64,000 bases of DNA from an uncultured Candidatus Saccharibacteria bacterium (GCA_937859515.1 CALMAK010000011.1:31998-95997); one strand, 5' to 3'. Counted from the first letter of the stretch, positions 34,842-42,687 are shown. Numbers and translations are program-made. The notes: a model not told the origin generated them from the letters alone.

Positions 34842-35387
34842 ATGAAATCAATCATATTTGTAACTAGCAATCAGCGTAAACTTGGCGAAGCAAGGCTTGC
34901 TTGCGACCTGTATGATATCGAAATCATCAGTCAATCATACGACATCGATGAAATTCAATCATCAGACCCACGTCAGGTAACCGAACACAAGGCGCGGGCT
35001 GCCTATATGGCAGCAGGTCAACCTATTGTTATTACCGACACTTGCTGGTCAATTCCTGCATTACACGGCTTTCCAGGCGCCTACATGAAGGACGTTGCCA
35101 ACTGGTTTAACGAGCAAGATTTCCTCAATCTTATGGCCGATAAAGACGACACTCGTATCAGTTTCACTGAAAATATTGCTTATTACGACGGCGAAACGCT
35201 ACAGTTCTTTAGTAAAGAGTTCTGGGGCCACATCGTACCCCCGCGCGGCACTGGTAATTCCATCGAAAATGTTGCCGAGTTTGAAGGTAAAACCCTTGGC
35301 GAGCGCCGCCTGGAGGGTGGGTACAGTCACAAAACTGAAGATTATGTTTGGGTTGATTTTGCCAAATGGTACACACAAAATACTTGA
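34842..35387 (+). CDS. HAM1/RdgB-type nucleoside triphosphate pyrophosphatase (paralogue 1)
   Basis: 181 residues. The family start FVTSNQRKLGEAR, the central VITDTCWSIPALHGFPGAYMKDV (Asp general base) and the end GYSHKTEDYVWVDF are present. RdgB/HAM1 enzymes hydrolyse dITP, XTP and other non-canonical purine triphosphates to monophosphates, preventing their incorporation. The canonical SHR and the final FxxR are only partly conserved, so specificity may differ. A GGGGACT site precedes ATG 34842. A second family member lies at 41770-42357. Confidence 0.8.
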   Translation: MKSIIFVTSNQRKLGEARLACDLYDIEIISQSYDIDEIQSSDPRQVTEHKARAAYMAAGQPIVITDTCWSIPALHGFPGAYMKDVANWFNEQDFLNLMADKDDTRISFTENIAYYDGETLQFFSKEFWGHIVPPRGTGNSIENVAEFEGKTLGERRLEGGYSHKTEDYVWVDFAKWYTQNT

Positions 35388-35418
35388 CGATATATAAAAA
35401 ACATGACACTATGAAGTC

Positions 35419-35532
35419 ATGAACAGATTAGCTTCATACCAGTATTACGTCCACAGCACCGACATGAAGTTCGGCGGCTTTGGCGTGGCAATTGCCAAGC
35501 ACGTATCTGGTATGGCTTATCTCCCTTTGTAA
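35419..35532 (+). CDS. Possible 37-residue small protein
   Basis: ORF of 37 residues (starts MNRLASYQYYVHSTD, then Gly-rich FGGFGVAIAKHVSG). TTGACG (35384-35389), 17 bases and CACTAT (35407-35412) lie upstream with 6 bases to the ATG, the leaderless layout of neighbouring genes, and a hairpin follows the stop. The codon pattern looks coding, but the length gives little statistical weight. It could instead be part of an RNA. Confidence 0.4.
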   Translation: MNRLASYQYYVHSTDMKFGGFGVAIAKHVSGMAYLPL

Positions 35533-35552
35533 CATCCATCATTATGACACTA

Positions 35553-35580
35553 GATAAGCCTCCAAGAGGTTTATCTTATA
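35553..35580 (+). terminator. Hairpin terminator before the GNAT gene
   Basis: GATAAGCCTC (35553-35562) / GAGGTTTATC (35566-35575) with one G-T pair and a 3-base loop, then TTATATC. Confidence 0.65.
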
Positions 35581-35642
35581 TCACCCTTGGCGGCTCATCT
35601 GGTCTCAGAAATACTGAGGCCATAACAAGAAAGGAGAGGATC

Positions 35643-36335
35643 ATGGCATTTGGTCCCATCATGCGGTTCAAGGTCAACGACCTTGACATCGAACTGGCAC
35701 CTTTGACGCGTGAGTCGATGGGCGAGTTCATCAACCTCAGCCACGGTGGTGGCATGCAGCGTCACAGCGTGACGCGGTACCTCGGTCGCCACCAGGCGCC
35801 CACGGTTGAGGACGAGCACGAGTGGTTCGATCGTGCCAGGGCCGCCAAAGACACTCTTGTCTGGGGCATCTGGGTGATTGACGACGACAACCGCGCCCTC
35901 ATCGGCAGCTCCAGCCTTAACGGCATCGGCGAGGACGGCCAAAGCGGCTTCATTCGCCAAGCCACCAGTGGATCGATGATTTTTCGACCAGAATACTGGG
36001 GCAAAGGCATCGCCAGCACCGCGCACAAGGCACGCACTTGGTATGCCTTCAGGCACCTAGGACTGCATCGCATCAAGTCAGCAGTGATTCAAGGCAATGG
36101 TGGCAGCGCAAAGGCACTGTCGCGTAGTGGCTACACGTTTGTGTACACTGAGCGTAACGAGCTGTACAGCGATGGCCAGCTGCGTCACCTGGACTGCTTT
36201 GAATGCCTGAACCCTCTTGATCTCTTCTGGAGGCAGTGGTGGCATGGCGACCGACCAACCACCGCATCTCAGACAGCTCGTCGCCTCACTGAAGGCGTCA
36301 TGGCCTGGGCCGAAGAGAACGTGACGCTGGCGTAA
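35643..36335 (+). CDS. GNAT family N-acetyltransferase
   Basis: 230 residues from ATG 35643, which has AAAGGAGAGG upstream; longer in-frame starts cross the preceding hairpin. The GNAT core is visible: a beta4 strand with GSMIFRPEYWGKGIASTAHK (acetyl-CoA binding, Gly-x-Gly replacing the usual Q/RxxGxG/A), then HLGLHRIKSAVIQGNGGSAKAL and SGYTFVYTERNELYSDG. This resembles RimJ/RimL-type acetyltransferases, which acetylate protein N-termini or small molecules. A 45-residue C-terminal extension is rich in Trp. Codon use is more G/C-ending than the flanks, and it has its own terminator. Confidence 0.82.
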   Translation: MAFGPIMRFKVNDLDIELAPLTRESMGEFINLSHGGGMQRHSVTRYLGRHQAPTVEDEHEWFDRARAAKDTLVWGIWVIDDDNRALIGSSSLNGIGEDGQSGFIRQATSGSMIFRPEYWGKGIASTAHKARTWYAFRHLGLHRIKSAVIQGNGGSAKALSRSGYTFVYTERNELYSDGQLRHLDCFECLNPLDLFWRQWWHGDRPTTASQTARRLTEGVMAWAEENVTLA

Positions 36336-36353
36336 TCCGCCACTGTCGCACAC

Positions 36354-36385
36354 CCCCTGTGTCGCACCATCGGCACAGGGGATCT
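36354..36385 (+). terminator. Terminator after the GNAT gene
   Basis: CCCCTGTG (36354-36361) / CACAGGGG (36374-36381), then ATCTTC. Confidence 0.7.
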
Positions 36386-36411
36386 TCATGTTCAATCGCC
36401 TTATGCTTGCC

Positions 36412-36434
36412 ACCTCAGACGTCTTTGCTATTAT
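36412..36434 (+). promoter_or_regulatory. Leaderless promoter of the gene at 36441
   Basis: TATTAT (36429-36434), 6 bases, ATG 36441. A TTGCCA lies 16 bases upstream of the -10. Confidence 0.6.
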
Positions 36435-36440
36435 CAGTGA

Positions 36441-36938
36441 ATGAACCATTCTCACGAGCAATCTCCCAGCAAACGGCCACTCACACCAAACGAGCTAAGC
36501 CTCGAGACATCATTAATGATTGATGAAGAGAGTCGCACTATTGATGAGCTAGAGTCCTTTATTACGCTACAGACCATCCTTCTCAAGAGGCTCGAAATGC
36601 TCGCAGCAAGCGACTTTACACAAGAGGATGCCGACACCTGCGATATCTTGTTATCCACGGTGGCAAAGCATTTTGCACGTACCGTCCAGACCGAATCAAC
36701 CCCCGCAAAGCGTGCCGCTTATGCAATGGAACTCCTCGTACAAACACTTACGAGGCTCGGTGAACTCGGTCGCACCCGCGGTCAGGCTGTCATCGGACCA
36801 ACACCCGATGAAATGCGAAGCCAAGGCACCGAAGAGCTCTACCAAGAGATTGTCGACAAAACTCCCAGGGAAGAGTTCCGAACTCTTGAAACAATCTACG
36901 GCGCTAGCTGTACGCGCATCGTCAATCAGATTATGTAA
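36441..36938 (+). CDS. Hypothetical helical protein
   Basis: 165 residues, not recognised. The sequence is predominantly amphipathic helix (SRTIDELESFITLQTILLKR; FARTVQTESTPAKRAAYAME), without membrane segments or cysteine clusters beyond two isolated Cys. It ends 8 bases inside the convergent alpha/beta hydrolase gene. The mRNA appears leaderless. Position and sequence give no function. Confidence 0.6.
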   Translation: MNHSHEQSPSKRPLTPNELSLETSLMIDEESRTIDELESFITLQTILLKRLEMLAASDFTQEDADTCDILLSTVAKHFARTVQTESTPAKRAAYAMELLVQTLTRLGELGRTRGQAVIGPTPDEMRSQGTEELYQEIVDKTPREEFRTLETIYGASCTRIVNQIM

Positions 36939-37701
36939 TTAATCGGCTCAGTATGCTCGCACCTGTTCGTCCCTGGCGTGGTGTTAATTCGTGCGGGCCC
37001 AACGTACGCTTAATGCGGACATGGCGCCTGTTGGCATTACGAATGTCACGCACATTACGTCGAATAATAAAGAAGTCCAGTAATCCATTTACAAATAGGG
37101 TAGGGACCTTCAGTTTTGTCGCCTTATAGTACGACTCATATTGCATGATAGTGTTCTCAAGGCTTTTGCGATACGCCGGCCACACCTTATCAGTAATCTC
37201 CATACCTTTTACAAAAGGTAACAATTCATCAGCAATCGTTCCACCCGCCTTGACAGCATCAGGGTTATTTTTGACTATCTCAAACAGCGAAAAATAGTGT
37301 CCTTCAGCACGAGTTATCTTACGCCACCAACCATCTCGAGGTTGCTGCTTGTACAGCGGTGCACCGAACAGTGCCAAATGCTTCACGCGGGTAGGATAGT
37401 GATGCGCAATCTCAATTGCCACAATACATCCCATCGAATGCCCAGCAATAACTGCCGTATCGATGCCAAGGCTGTCTAGTGTCTCAATAATAGCATCGGC
37501 ATGATCTTTAGGCGTATAGGCGACATCAGGCTTCGGTGCATCGCCAAAACCCAGTAAATCCAGCGCGATCACGCGCCACGTTGCGGTATCAAGGTAGTTG
37601 CGCACAAAATCCCAGCTTTTATAGTTATTACCAAGACCATGCAGCAGCACGAGTGGCGTGCCATCGCCCGTATCAATTTTGATCGGAAGGAGATGTGTCA
37701 T
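36931..37701 (-). CDS. Alpha/beta hydrolase
   Basis: 256 residues. Classic fold: oxyanion segment LVLLHGLGNNYKSW, ALDLLGFGDAPKP, nucleophile elbow AGHSMGC (Ser near 98), a lid of about 60 residues, acid strand TLFVNGLLDFFI and a late His in LGPHELTPRQGR. It resembles small-molecule esterases or haloperoxidase-like hydrolases. No signal peptide. TACAGT lies 6 bases upstream of the ATG, so the mRNA is probably leaderless. It overlaps the convergent gene by 8 bases. Confidence 0.88.
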   Translation of the reverse strand: MTHLLPIKIDTGDGTPLVLLHGLGNNYKSWDFVRNYLDTATWRVIALDLLGFGDAPKPDVAYTPKDHADAIIETLDSLGIDTAVIAGHSMGCIVAIEIAHHYPTRVKHLALFGAPLYKQQPRDGWWRKITRAEGHYFSLFEIVKNNPDAVKAGGTIADELLPFVKGMEITDKVWPAYRKSLENTIMQYESYYKATKLKVPTLFVNGLLDFFIIRRNVRDIRNANRRHVRIKRTLGPHELTPRQGRTGASILSRLIT

Positions 37702-37707
37702 GTCACC

Positions 37708-37713
37708 ACTGTA
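37708..37713 (-). promoter_or_regulatory. -10 element of leaderless alpha/beta hydrolase gene
   Basis: TACAGT on the minus strand, 6 bases, ATG at 37701. Confidence 0.5.
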
Positions 37714-37736
37714 TCACTATCCTCATCGTAGACAAG

Positions 37737-37765
37737 TTGCATAATTATATAAAATGTGCTATAAT
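37737..37765 (+). promoter_or_regulatory. Promoter of the gene at 37803-38105
   Basis: TTGCAT (37737-37742), 17 bases, TATAAT (37760-37765). The leader of about 30 nt carries AAGGAG, 6 bases before GTG 37803. Confidence 0.85.
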
Positions 37766-37802
37766 AAGAATGTCCTTTGACAACCGACCGTAAGGAGCCA
37801 CC

Positions 37803-38105
37803 GTGGCTGCTACTGCTACCATTCACGAAGCAAACGACCGCTACTCGGCGCACAGCGTCGAGCTGTACCACCAGTGGATGCAGGAGCATCCCAACCACAC
37901 CTGGACTCGTGCTGAGGTCGATCGGTTCAGCGGCCTGACGCTGCTGAGCGACGAGGGCGGGCTGCACTTCGCCCACGCCCTCTGCGGCTACAGCGGACAG
38001 GGTCCGCACGCAACCGTCGAGATCCTCGTCGAGGCGGGCTTCGGTCCGCGCGAGCATCTGGAGGCAGCCGTCTTCAACCAGATGACGGCCGGCTTCACCA
38101 AGTAG
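37803..38105 (+). CDS. GC-rich orphan small protein, unknown function
   Basis: 100 residues from GTG 37803 with an AAGGAG site. Not recognised. It is rich in His, Glu and Ala; a Trp/His-rich stretch (SVELYHQWMQEHPNHTWTRA) is followed by LHFAHALCGYSGQGPHATVE. The nine or so histidines could support metal binding, but there is no standard motif. Almost all codons end in G or C. It has its own promoter and a strong hairpin. Confidence 0.7.
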   Translation: MAATATIHEANDRYSAHSVELYHQWMQEHPNHTWTRAEVDRFSGLTLLSDEGGLHFAHALCGYSGQGPHATVEILVEAGFGPREHLEAAVFNQMTAGFTK

Positions 38106-38127
38106 CCCCAGACCCGATCAAAGGACA

Positions 38128-38150
38128 GCCCGGCGGCAACCCCGCCGGGC
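38128..38150 (+). terminator. Hairpin after the gene at 37803-38105
   Basis: Perfect 9-bp GCCCGGCGG (38128-38136) / CCGCCGGGC (38142-38150). No T-run follows, so it may be an mRNA-stabilising hairpin or a weak terminator. Confidence 0.65.
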
Positions 38151-38241
38151 ACGTCCCATATAATATATACCGCCTGCATGTCAGGTGGTTTTTGCTATCA
38201 AATGCCTCCTATGCTTGCCTTGAAGAAAAACGAGTGTATAC

Positions 38242-38247
38242 TATACT
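38242..38247 (+). promoter_or_regulatory. -10 element of the leaderless gene at 38254
   Basis: TATACT, 6 bases, ATG 38254; TTGAAG lies 16 bases upstream of the -10. Confidence 0.6.
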
Positions 38248-38253
38248 TTTACT

Positions 38254-38790
38254 ATGCGTGATATTCAACCACTCATCACCCCTAGACTTATGGTCATAGA
38301 AAGTCAGCCGGAGTTTCCTGACGAAGACCTCAGCGAGGCGAATGCCGCCTACCTGTCTCACGACCTTACTACCAACCAGGCCGAACGAGCGCATGCCGCG
38401 TCGTTCGAAACCAATCTTGTGCCACTGTTTCGTCTCGGGCACGAAGCCCTACAAATGAACGCTCTACCGTCTGAAGACTCGCGCATTAGCTATGATGCAT
38501 TCTGCGACGGCTTTGCTGCCAGTGAATTTGCTATGGCATTTGTTCGACCTCGCATGTACGACGGAACACGTGCCGTCGAGGCCACGAGTGAACTGTTACG
38601 TAGCGGAGTTACGGCGTCAATCAGCCTCTCAGATCAATATCATAGCTGGCTAGAGAGCCACATCAACACCTTTGGCGTCATTGCTAATATTAGTATCGCC
38701 AGAAATGACACCATTAAACAAACTCAAGCTCGAGCCATCGGTGCTTGCACTGCAATGATTTTTCAGCGCGGGTCGCTATTCGTTTTATAG
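38254..38790 (+). CDS. Hypothetical cytoplasmic protein
   Basis: 178 residues, not recognised. Mixed alpha/beta composition with an acidic N-terminal half (ESQPEFPDEDLSEANAAYLS) and a C-terminal region containing FGVIANISIARNDTIKQTQA. There is no membrane segment, metal motif or P-loop. Codon use is ordinary and it appears leaderless. It sits between two GC-rich units but shares no strand signal with them. Confidence 0.6.
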   Translation: MRDIQPLITPRLMVIESQPEFPDEDLSEANAAYLSHDLTTNQAERAHAASFETNLVPLFRLGHEALQMNALPSEDSRISYDAFCDGFAASEFAMAFVRPRMYDGTRAVEATSELLRSGVTASISLSDQYHSWLESHINTFGVIANISIARNDTIKQTQARAIGACTAMIFQRGSLFVL

Positions 38791-38811
38791 CAATTTAACA
38801 GAGGCATGATA

Positions 38812-38840
38812 TTGCTTTTTATGTTTAATTATGCTATTAT
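38812..38840 (+). promoter_or_regulatory. Promoter of the BI-1-like gene
   Basis: TTGCTT (38812-38817), 17 bases, TATTAT (38835-38840). The leader of about 47 nt contains AAGAAGGGA. Confidence 0.75.
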
Positions 38841-38893
38841 ATAGATTGGAATAGCATCCGCTATTTCGTATCTACCAAGAAGGGACCGAGTTG

Positions 38894-39583
38894 ATGATCA
38901 ACTCCGACTTTTACAACCAAGGTGTCCGGCAAAATGCCGACACCATGTCCCACCGAGGATTCATGATGGCAATCTCGGCTTTCACGGCCGTCTTCATCGT
39001 GATCTCGATGGTCGGGGCCTCGTTCAGCTACGGCTGGACATTCGGCGGCAACCAGTGGCTGTACATCGGCTTTCTACTGGTCTGCATGCTGGTCTCGATC
39101 GGTGGTGGTGCGTTGGCACATGCCAACGACAGCCCCGGCGTCTCCCTGATTGGCGGCGCCATCTGCGCTGGCGCGATGGGCCTGATGGTCGGACCGTTCG
39201 TGGCACTGTTCACGATCGGCAGTGTCGTTCAGGCGCTCGGCCTGGCAGCAGGTGTCGTCCTGATCACCGGATTCATCGGTGCACTGCTGCCCAAGGACCT
39301 GTCGGCCTGGGGTGCGCCACTGTTCGGGCTGCTGCTCGGGGCGATCGTCATCCAGTTCGGTGGCATCATCGCATCGGCACTGGGCTTCAACTTCCAGTTC
39401 GTCTTCGGCATTCTGGACTGGGCCGTGCTGATCCTGTTCTGCGCCATCATGATCTACGATCTGAACATGGCGCGCCGTCTGAACCGGACGATGAACAACG
39501 CCATCGATGTGGCGGTCAACGTGTTCATCAACTTCATCAACATCTTCATCAGGATCCTGGCGATCTTGGGGAAGAAGAAGTAG
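38894..39583 (+). CDS. GC-rich Bax inhibitor-1/YccA-like membrane protein
   Basis: 229 residues from ATG 38894. Seven hydrophobic helices and the ending VNVFINFINIFIRILAILGK agree with the Bax inhibitor-1 family (UPF0005), whose C-terminus reads D-x-F-x-N-L-F. ILFCAIMIYDLNMARRLNR matches the conserved helix-6 YD segment that holds the pH-gate Asp. Family members are ion or calcium leak channels or protease modulators (YccA with FtsH). Codons are almost all G/C-ending. It has its own promoter and terminator, and large antisense ORFs across it are artefacts of this composition. Confidence 0.78.
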   Translation: MINSDFYNQGVRQNADTMSHRGFMMAISAFTAVFIVISMVGASFSYGWTFGGNQWLYIGFLLVCMLVSIGGGALAHANDSPGVSLIGGAICAGAMGLMVGPFVALFTIGSVVQALGLAAGVVLITGFIGALLPKDLSAWGAPLFGLLLGAIVIQFGGIIASALGFNFQFVFGILDWAVLILFCAIMIYDLNMARRLNRTMNNAIDVAVNVFINFINIFIRILAILGKKK

Positions 39584-39665
39584 GGTACATCCCGCAGCCT
39601 GACGCGGTACAGGCTTTAGTGAGCGACGCCCCATTTGGGAGAGTCATATCACAATACCGATGCTC

Positions 39666-39694
39666 GCCCCGACCTATCTCTGGTCGGGGCTTTA
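39666..39694 (+). terminator. Terminator after the BI-1-like gene
   Basis: Perfect GCCCCGACC (39666-39674) / GGTCGGGGC (39682-39690), then TTTAAAT. Confidence 0.78.
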
Positions 39695-39711
39695 AATATA
39701 AACTTATTATA

Positions 39712-39739
39712 TTGATATATCTAAATATTTCGATATAAT
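39712..39739 (+). promoter_or_regulatory. Leaderless promoter of the ArsR operon
   Basis: TTGATA, 16 bases, TATAAT (39734-39739), 6 bases, ATG 39746. Promoter and start are AT-rich, and the operator for self-repression could lie here. Confidence 0.7.
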
Positions 39740-39745
39740 AGCAAT

Positions 39746-40033
39746 ATGGAAGAATCACATCACCCAACAGCTGAGATCCTCAAGAGCCTTGCCGACGATA
39801 CTCGTCTTTCGATCGTCAGAAAGCTAACAAAAGAAGGGTGCGAAGTCACAAGCAAAGATATCGTATCAGGGTGTGGCACTGCGCTGCAGCTCTCACAACC
39901 GACCATGAGCCATCATTTTCAAAAGCTCGTTGCCTCTGGTGTCATTCGCGAACACAAGACCGGAGTAGAGAAGCGTTACTCACTCGACATCGCACTACTC
40001 AATAGTGTCGGTATTGATCCAACAAAATTATAA
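39746..40033 (+). CDS. ArsR-family winged-helix transcription regulator
   Basis: 95 residues. The fold is clear: EILKSLADDTRLSIVRKL, a long alpha4 recognition helix in LSQPTMSHHFQKLVASGVI, and the wing EHKTGVEKRYSLD. Two Cys (GCEVTSKDIVSGCG) sit just before the recognition helix, where a redox or thiol switch could act, but the ArsR CxC metal motif is absent. It is first in an operon with an LLM flavin oxidoreductase (20-base gap) and a Rossmann reductase, so it probably represses those genes in response to an oxidised or electrophilic compound. Confidence 0.9.
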   Translation: MEESHHPTAEILKSLADDTRLSIVRKLTKEGCEVTSKDIVSGCGTALQLSQPTMSHHFQKLVASGVIREHKTGVEKRYSLDIALLNSVGIDPTKL

Positions 40034-40053
40034 CCAACGAACAGGAGTATCCT

Positions 40054-41109
40054 ATGTCAAAAAAATCTACTATCTATCAGTTTGGCCTCGACTCATTCGG
40101 CGATCTCGCTACGAAAGAAGACGGATCGCTCACAACCTATGCCGAGGCAATTCGCCTTGTGACTGACGAAGCCGTCCTCGCAGACAAGCTCGGCGTTGAT
40201 GTCATTGCACTTGGCGAGCACCACCGCGACGACTTCGCCATCTCAAGCCCTGAAATGGTATTAGCCGCAATCGCCAGCAAAACCAAGCATATCAAGCTCG
40301 CCTCGGGCGTCACCGTCCTCAGCTCGGACGATCCTGTGCGAGTGTTCGAACGCTTTTCGACACTCGATGCCGTCTCAAATGGTCGCGCACAGGTCATTCT
40401 TGGCCGCGGCTCATTTACTGAATCATTTCCACTCTTTGGCTATGATCTGCGCGACTACAACGAACTGTTTGAAGAAAAAGTTAATCTTTTTGCCGAACTC
40501 CTCAAGGAAAAACCGGTCACATGGCAGGGCAAAATGCGACCCAGCCTCCACGAGGCAGATGTATTTCCGAAAACCGAGTCTGGCACACTCGATACCATGA
40601 TCGGTGTTGGCGGATCACCTGAATCAGTTATCCGTGCCGCAGCCTATGGCTTTCCATTAATGCTGGCGATCATTGGCGGATCACCTGATCGTTTCCGTGC
40701 CTATGGGCAGCTGTACCGTCGCGCCGCCGAAGAGGCGGGTACGACCGCGCATCCTATCGGTATGCATTCACCCGGCTTCATTGCCGACACCGACGAAGAG
40801 GCGATCGAACTAGCATTTCCTCTTTTTAAGGAACAGATGGACCGTGTGGGTGCCTCGCGCGGCTGGACGCCAATGACACGCCAGCACTTTATCAGCGAAG
40901 TTCAGCACGGATCAATGTATGTCGGCTCACCTGAAACCGTTGCGAAAAAAATCGCCCGTGCTATGCGCGCTGTCGATGCCTCACGCTTTGACCTTGTATA
41001 TGGGTTTGGGCCGGTACGTATCAAAGATCGCCAGCGAACAATCGAGCTCTACGGACGCGAAGTCATCCCACGTGTTCGGAAGATTCTTGCTGAAAAAGAA
41101 GGGAATTAG
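40054..41109 (+). CDS. LLM-class flavin-dependent oxidoreductase
   Basis: 351 residues with an AGGAG site before the ATG. A luciferase-like monooxygenase TIM barrel is indicated by LGVDVIALGEHHRDDFAISS (the EHH motif), IKLASGVTVLSSDDPVRVFE, ERFSTLDAVSNGRAQVILGRGS and MIGVGGSPESVIRAA. Such enzymes use FMN or F420 to oxidise small organic substrates. Located between an ArsR regulator and an F420-reductase-like protein, it likely acts in detoxification or redox chemistry. The cofactor cannot be decided from sequence. Confidence 0.9.
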   Translation: MSKKSTIYQFGLDSFGDLATKEDGSLTTYAEAIRLVTDEAVLADKLGVDVIALGEHHRDDFAISSPEMVLAAIASKTKHIKLASGVTVLSSDDPVRVFERFSTLDAVSNGRAQVILGRGSFTESFPLFGYDLRDYNELFEEKVNLFAELLKEKPVTWQGKMRPSLHEADVFPKTESGTLDTMIGVGGSPESVIRAAAYGFPLMLAIIGGSPDRFRAYGQLYRRAAEEAGTTAHPIGMHSPGFIADTDEEAIELAFPLFKEQMDRVGASRGWTPMTRQHFISEVQHGSMYVGSPETVAKKIARAMRAVDASRFDLVYGFGPVRIKDRQRTIELYGREVIPRVRKILAEKEGN

Positions 41110-41118
41110 GCAGTATTT

Positions 41119-41751
41119 ATGCAGTCCATTGGCATCCTTGGCGCAGGCAAACTTGGCATGACACTGGCGCAACTTGCCATCAAGGCCGGATATCGTGTCT
41201 TTATCGCCGGATCAGCTTCACCCGAGCGCATTAGGCTCACCACCGAAGTGCTAGCGCCAGGGGCCATACCCGTCACCAGCCAGCAGGCAATCGAGCGCAG
41301 CGATATCATCATCCTCGCCTTACCACTCGGCAAATTTCACGCACTCAATCCTTCGCTCTTTACGGGCAAGCTTGTCATCGATGCTATGAATTATTGGTGG
41401 GAAGTCGACGGCCCAAGACACACCGTACTGCCAGACGACCAATCAACCAGCGAGTTTGTCCAAAGCCACCTCCCAGAAAGTCGCGTCGTAAAAGCACTCA
41501 GTCACACAAGCTATCACGACCTCCACGACAGCCCACAGCCACCCGGCACACCCGGTCGTAAGGCGATTGCCGTCGCAGGCGACAACCCCTCGGATACCAC
41601 CATTGTAGCCGAGTTCATTGACCGCATTGGGTTTGATACCATCCTTCTTGGATCACTGGCGGCAGGTCGACGTCTTGAACCAACACACAGCGCATTCGGT
41701 GCAAACACAACTGCGGACGAACTGCGCATGCTGATAAACCCCGAGGCGTAG
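41119..41751 (+). CDS. F420/NADP oxidoreductase-like Rossmann protein
   Basis: 210 residues. The N-terminal dinucleotide fold GILGAGKLGMTLAQLAIKAG and the following VFIAGSASPER match NADP:F420 oxidoreductase-like proteins (PF03807). IIILALPLGKF, LVIDAMNYWW and KALSHTSYHDL are also in register. It has no second catalytic domain, so it could supply reduced cofactor to, or modify, the substrate of the LLM enzyme 10 bases upstream. Saccharibacteria are not known to make F420, so NADPH-linked chemistry is more likely. Confidence 0.82.
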   Translation: MQSIGILGAGKLGMTLAQLAIKAGYRVFIAGSASPERIRLTTEVLAPGAIPVTSQQAIERSDIIILALPLGKFHALNPSLFTGKLVIDAMNYWWEVDGPRHTVLPDDQSTSEFVQSHLPESRVVKALSHTSYHDLHDSPQPPGTPGRKAIAVAGDNPSDTTIVAEFIDRIGFDTILLGSLAAGRRLEPTHSAFGANTTADELRMLINPEA

Positions 41752-41769
41752 GTGTACAATAATTACATA

Positions 41770-42357
41770 ATGAATATCATCTTCGCCACCAGCAACACGG
41801 GCAAAGTCACCTCACTTAAATATCATCTCAAACGCCACAGTGTACATGTTACGGTCCAGCAAAGGCCACTTGATCTGATCGAACCGCAGGCCGACACCGC
41901 CAAAGAGATTGCCCGCGTCAAGGCGCGCCAGGCGTGGGAACAGTTACATCAGCCCATCCTGGTTGATGACAGCTCGTTCCATATCACCGCATTGAATGGC
42001 TTTCCTGGACCGTACATCAAGCCTATGCTACAGACCGTCGGGATCGGCGGCATCTTACGACTGATGGAAGGGTACGACGATCGATCGGCTGCATTCATCA
42101 GCTCGCTCGTCTACATTGACAAAGATGGCATCGAGCATATCTTTGACGACGATCCATACACTGGCACGGTTGCGCTGGCTGCCTCGACCAAAAAGAAGGC
42201 TGGTGCCTGGAGCGACCTGCATCAGATCTTCATTCCGACAGGCTGCGATAAAGTTTTGGCCGAACTGTCCAGGGACCAGCACACAAACGTCCAGCCAGAG
42301 CGTGTTGATTCATACACAAAATTCGCCGAGTGGATGGAGGATAAAGCTTCTCAATAA
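41770..42357 (+). CDS. HAM1/RdgB-type nucleoside triphosphate pyrophosphatase (paralogue 2)
   Basis: 195 residues from ATG 41770. The family signatures FATSNTGKVTSLKYHL, ARVKARQAW, PILVDDSSFHITALNGFPG and GAWSDLHQIFIP are visible; the acidic VDDSS carries the general base. The C-terminal SHR/FxxR region is replaced by HTNVQPERVDSYTKFAEWM. It differs considerably from the copy at 34842-35387, so the two probably have different substrates. It follows the ArsR operon by 18 bases and may be co-transcribed, though a TACAAT element lies just upstream. Confidence 0.8.
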   Translation: MNIIFATSNTGKVTSLKYHLKRHSVHVTVQQRPLDLIEPQADTAKEIARVKARQAWEQLHQPILVDDSSFHITALNGFPGPYIKPMLQTVGIGGILRLMEGYDDRSAAFISSLVYIDKDGIEHIFDDDPYTGTVALAASTKKKAGAWSDLHQIFIPTGCDKVLAELSRDQHTNVQPERVDSYTKFAEWMEDKASQ

Positions 42358-42364
42358 TACATGG

Positions 42365-42601
42365 CTACTTGCCAAATAGGCCGCCAACCGCACCCTTGAT
42401 ATCGTCGACAATACCACCTAAATCAAGGCTTTTAACATCGTCAAAATTTATCGAACCGTCATCATTGCGATCAGCTAGTTGTTTTAATTGGTCAAATTGC
42501 TCGGGACTAATTTTGTCCTTTAGGCTGGCCAAGTCCTCGGCACTCAGTTTGCCGTCACCATTCACATCTGCCTTTGCTTTTAGATCGTCCAGTAAACTCA
42601 T
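42365..42601 (-). CDS. EF-hand (dockerin-like) calcium-binding miniprotein
   Basis: 78 residues. Two EF-hand loops are visible: DVNGDGKLSAED (about 12-23) and DRNDDGSINFDD (about 44-55), each with acidic residues at positions 1, 3, 5 and 12. The tail VDDIKGAVGGLFGK is an amphipathic helix of the kind that touches membranes. No signal peptide. An AGGAGGT site and a TATAAT lie upstream. Function unknown; a calcium sensor or buffer is suggested. It is convergent with the HAM1 gene (7-base gap). Confidence 0.85.
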   Translation of the reverse strand: MSLLDDLKAKADVNGDGKLSAEDLASLKDKISPEQFDQLKQLADRNDDGSINFDDVKSLDLGGIVDDIKGAVGGLFGK

Positions 42602-42687
42602 CGTTGAACCTCCTGTTTAGTACTCTCATTATATCAAAACAGCGTATTGAGCTGGTATATTAGGTAATTAAAGAGTAAGGAGATGCT

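Noticed and set aside
39055..39738. 227-codon ORF across the BI-1-like gene, and the 186-codon antisense ORF 39074-39634
   Set aside because: Composition is Arg/His-rich nonsense typical of alternative frames in GC-rich sequence; the BI-1 frame has promoter, start site and membrane helices.
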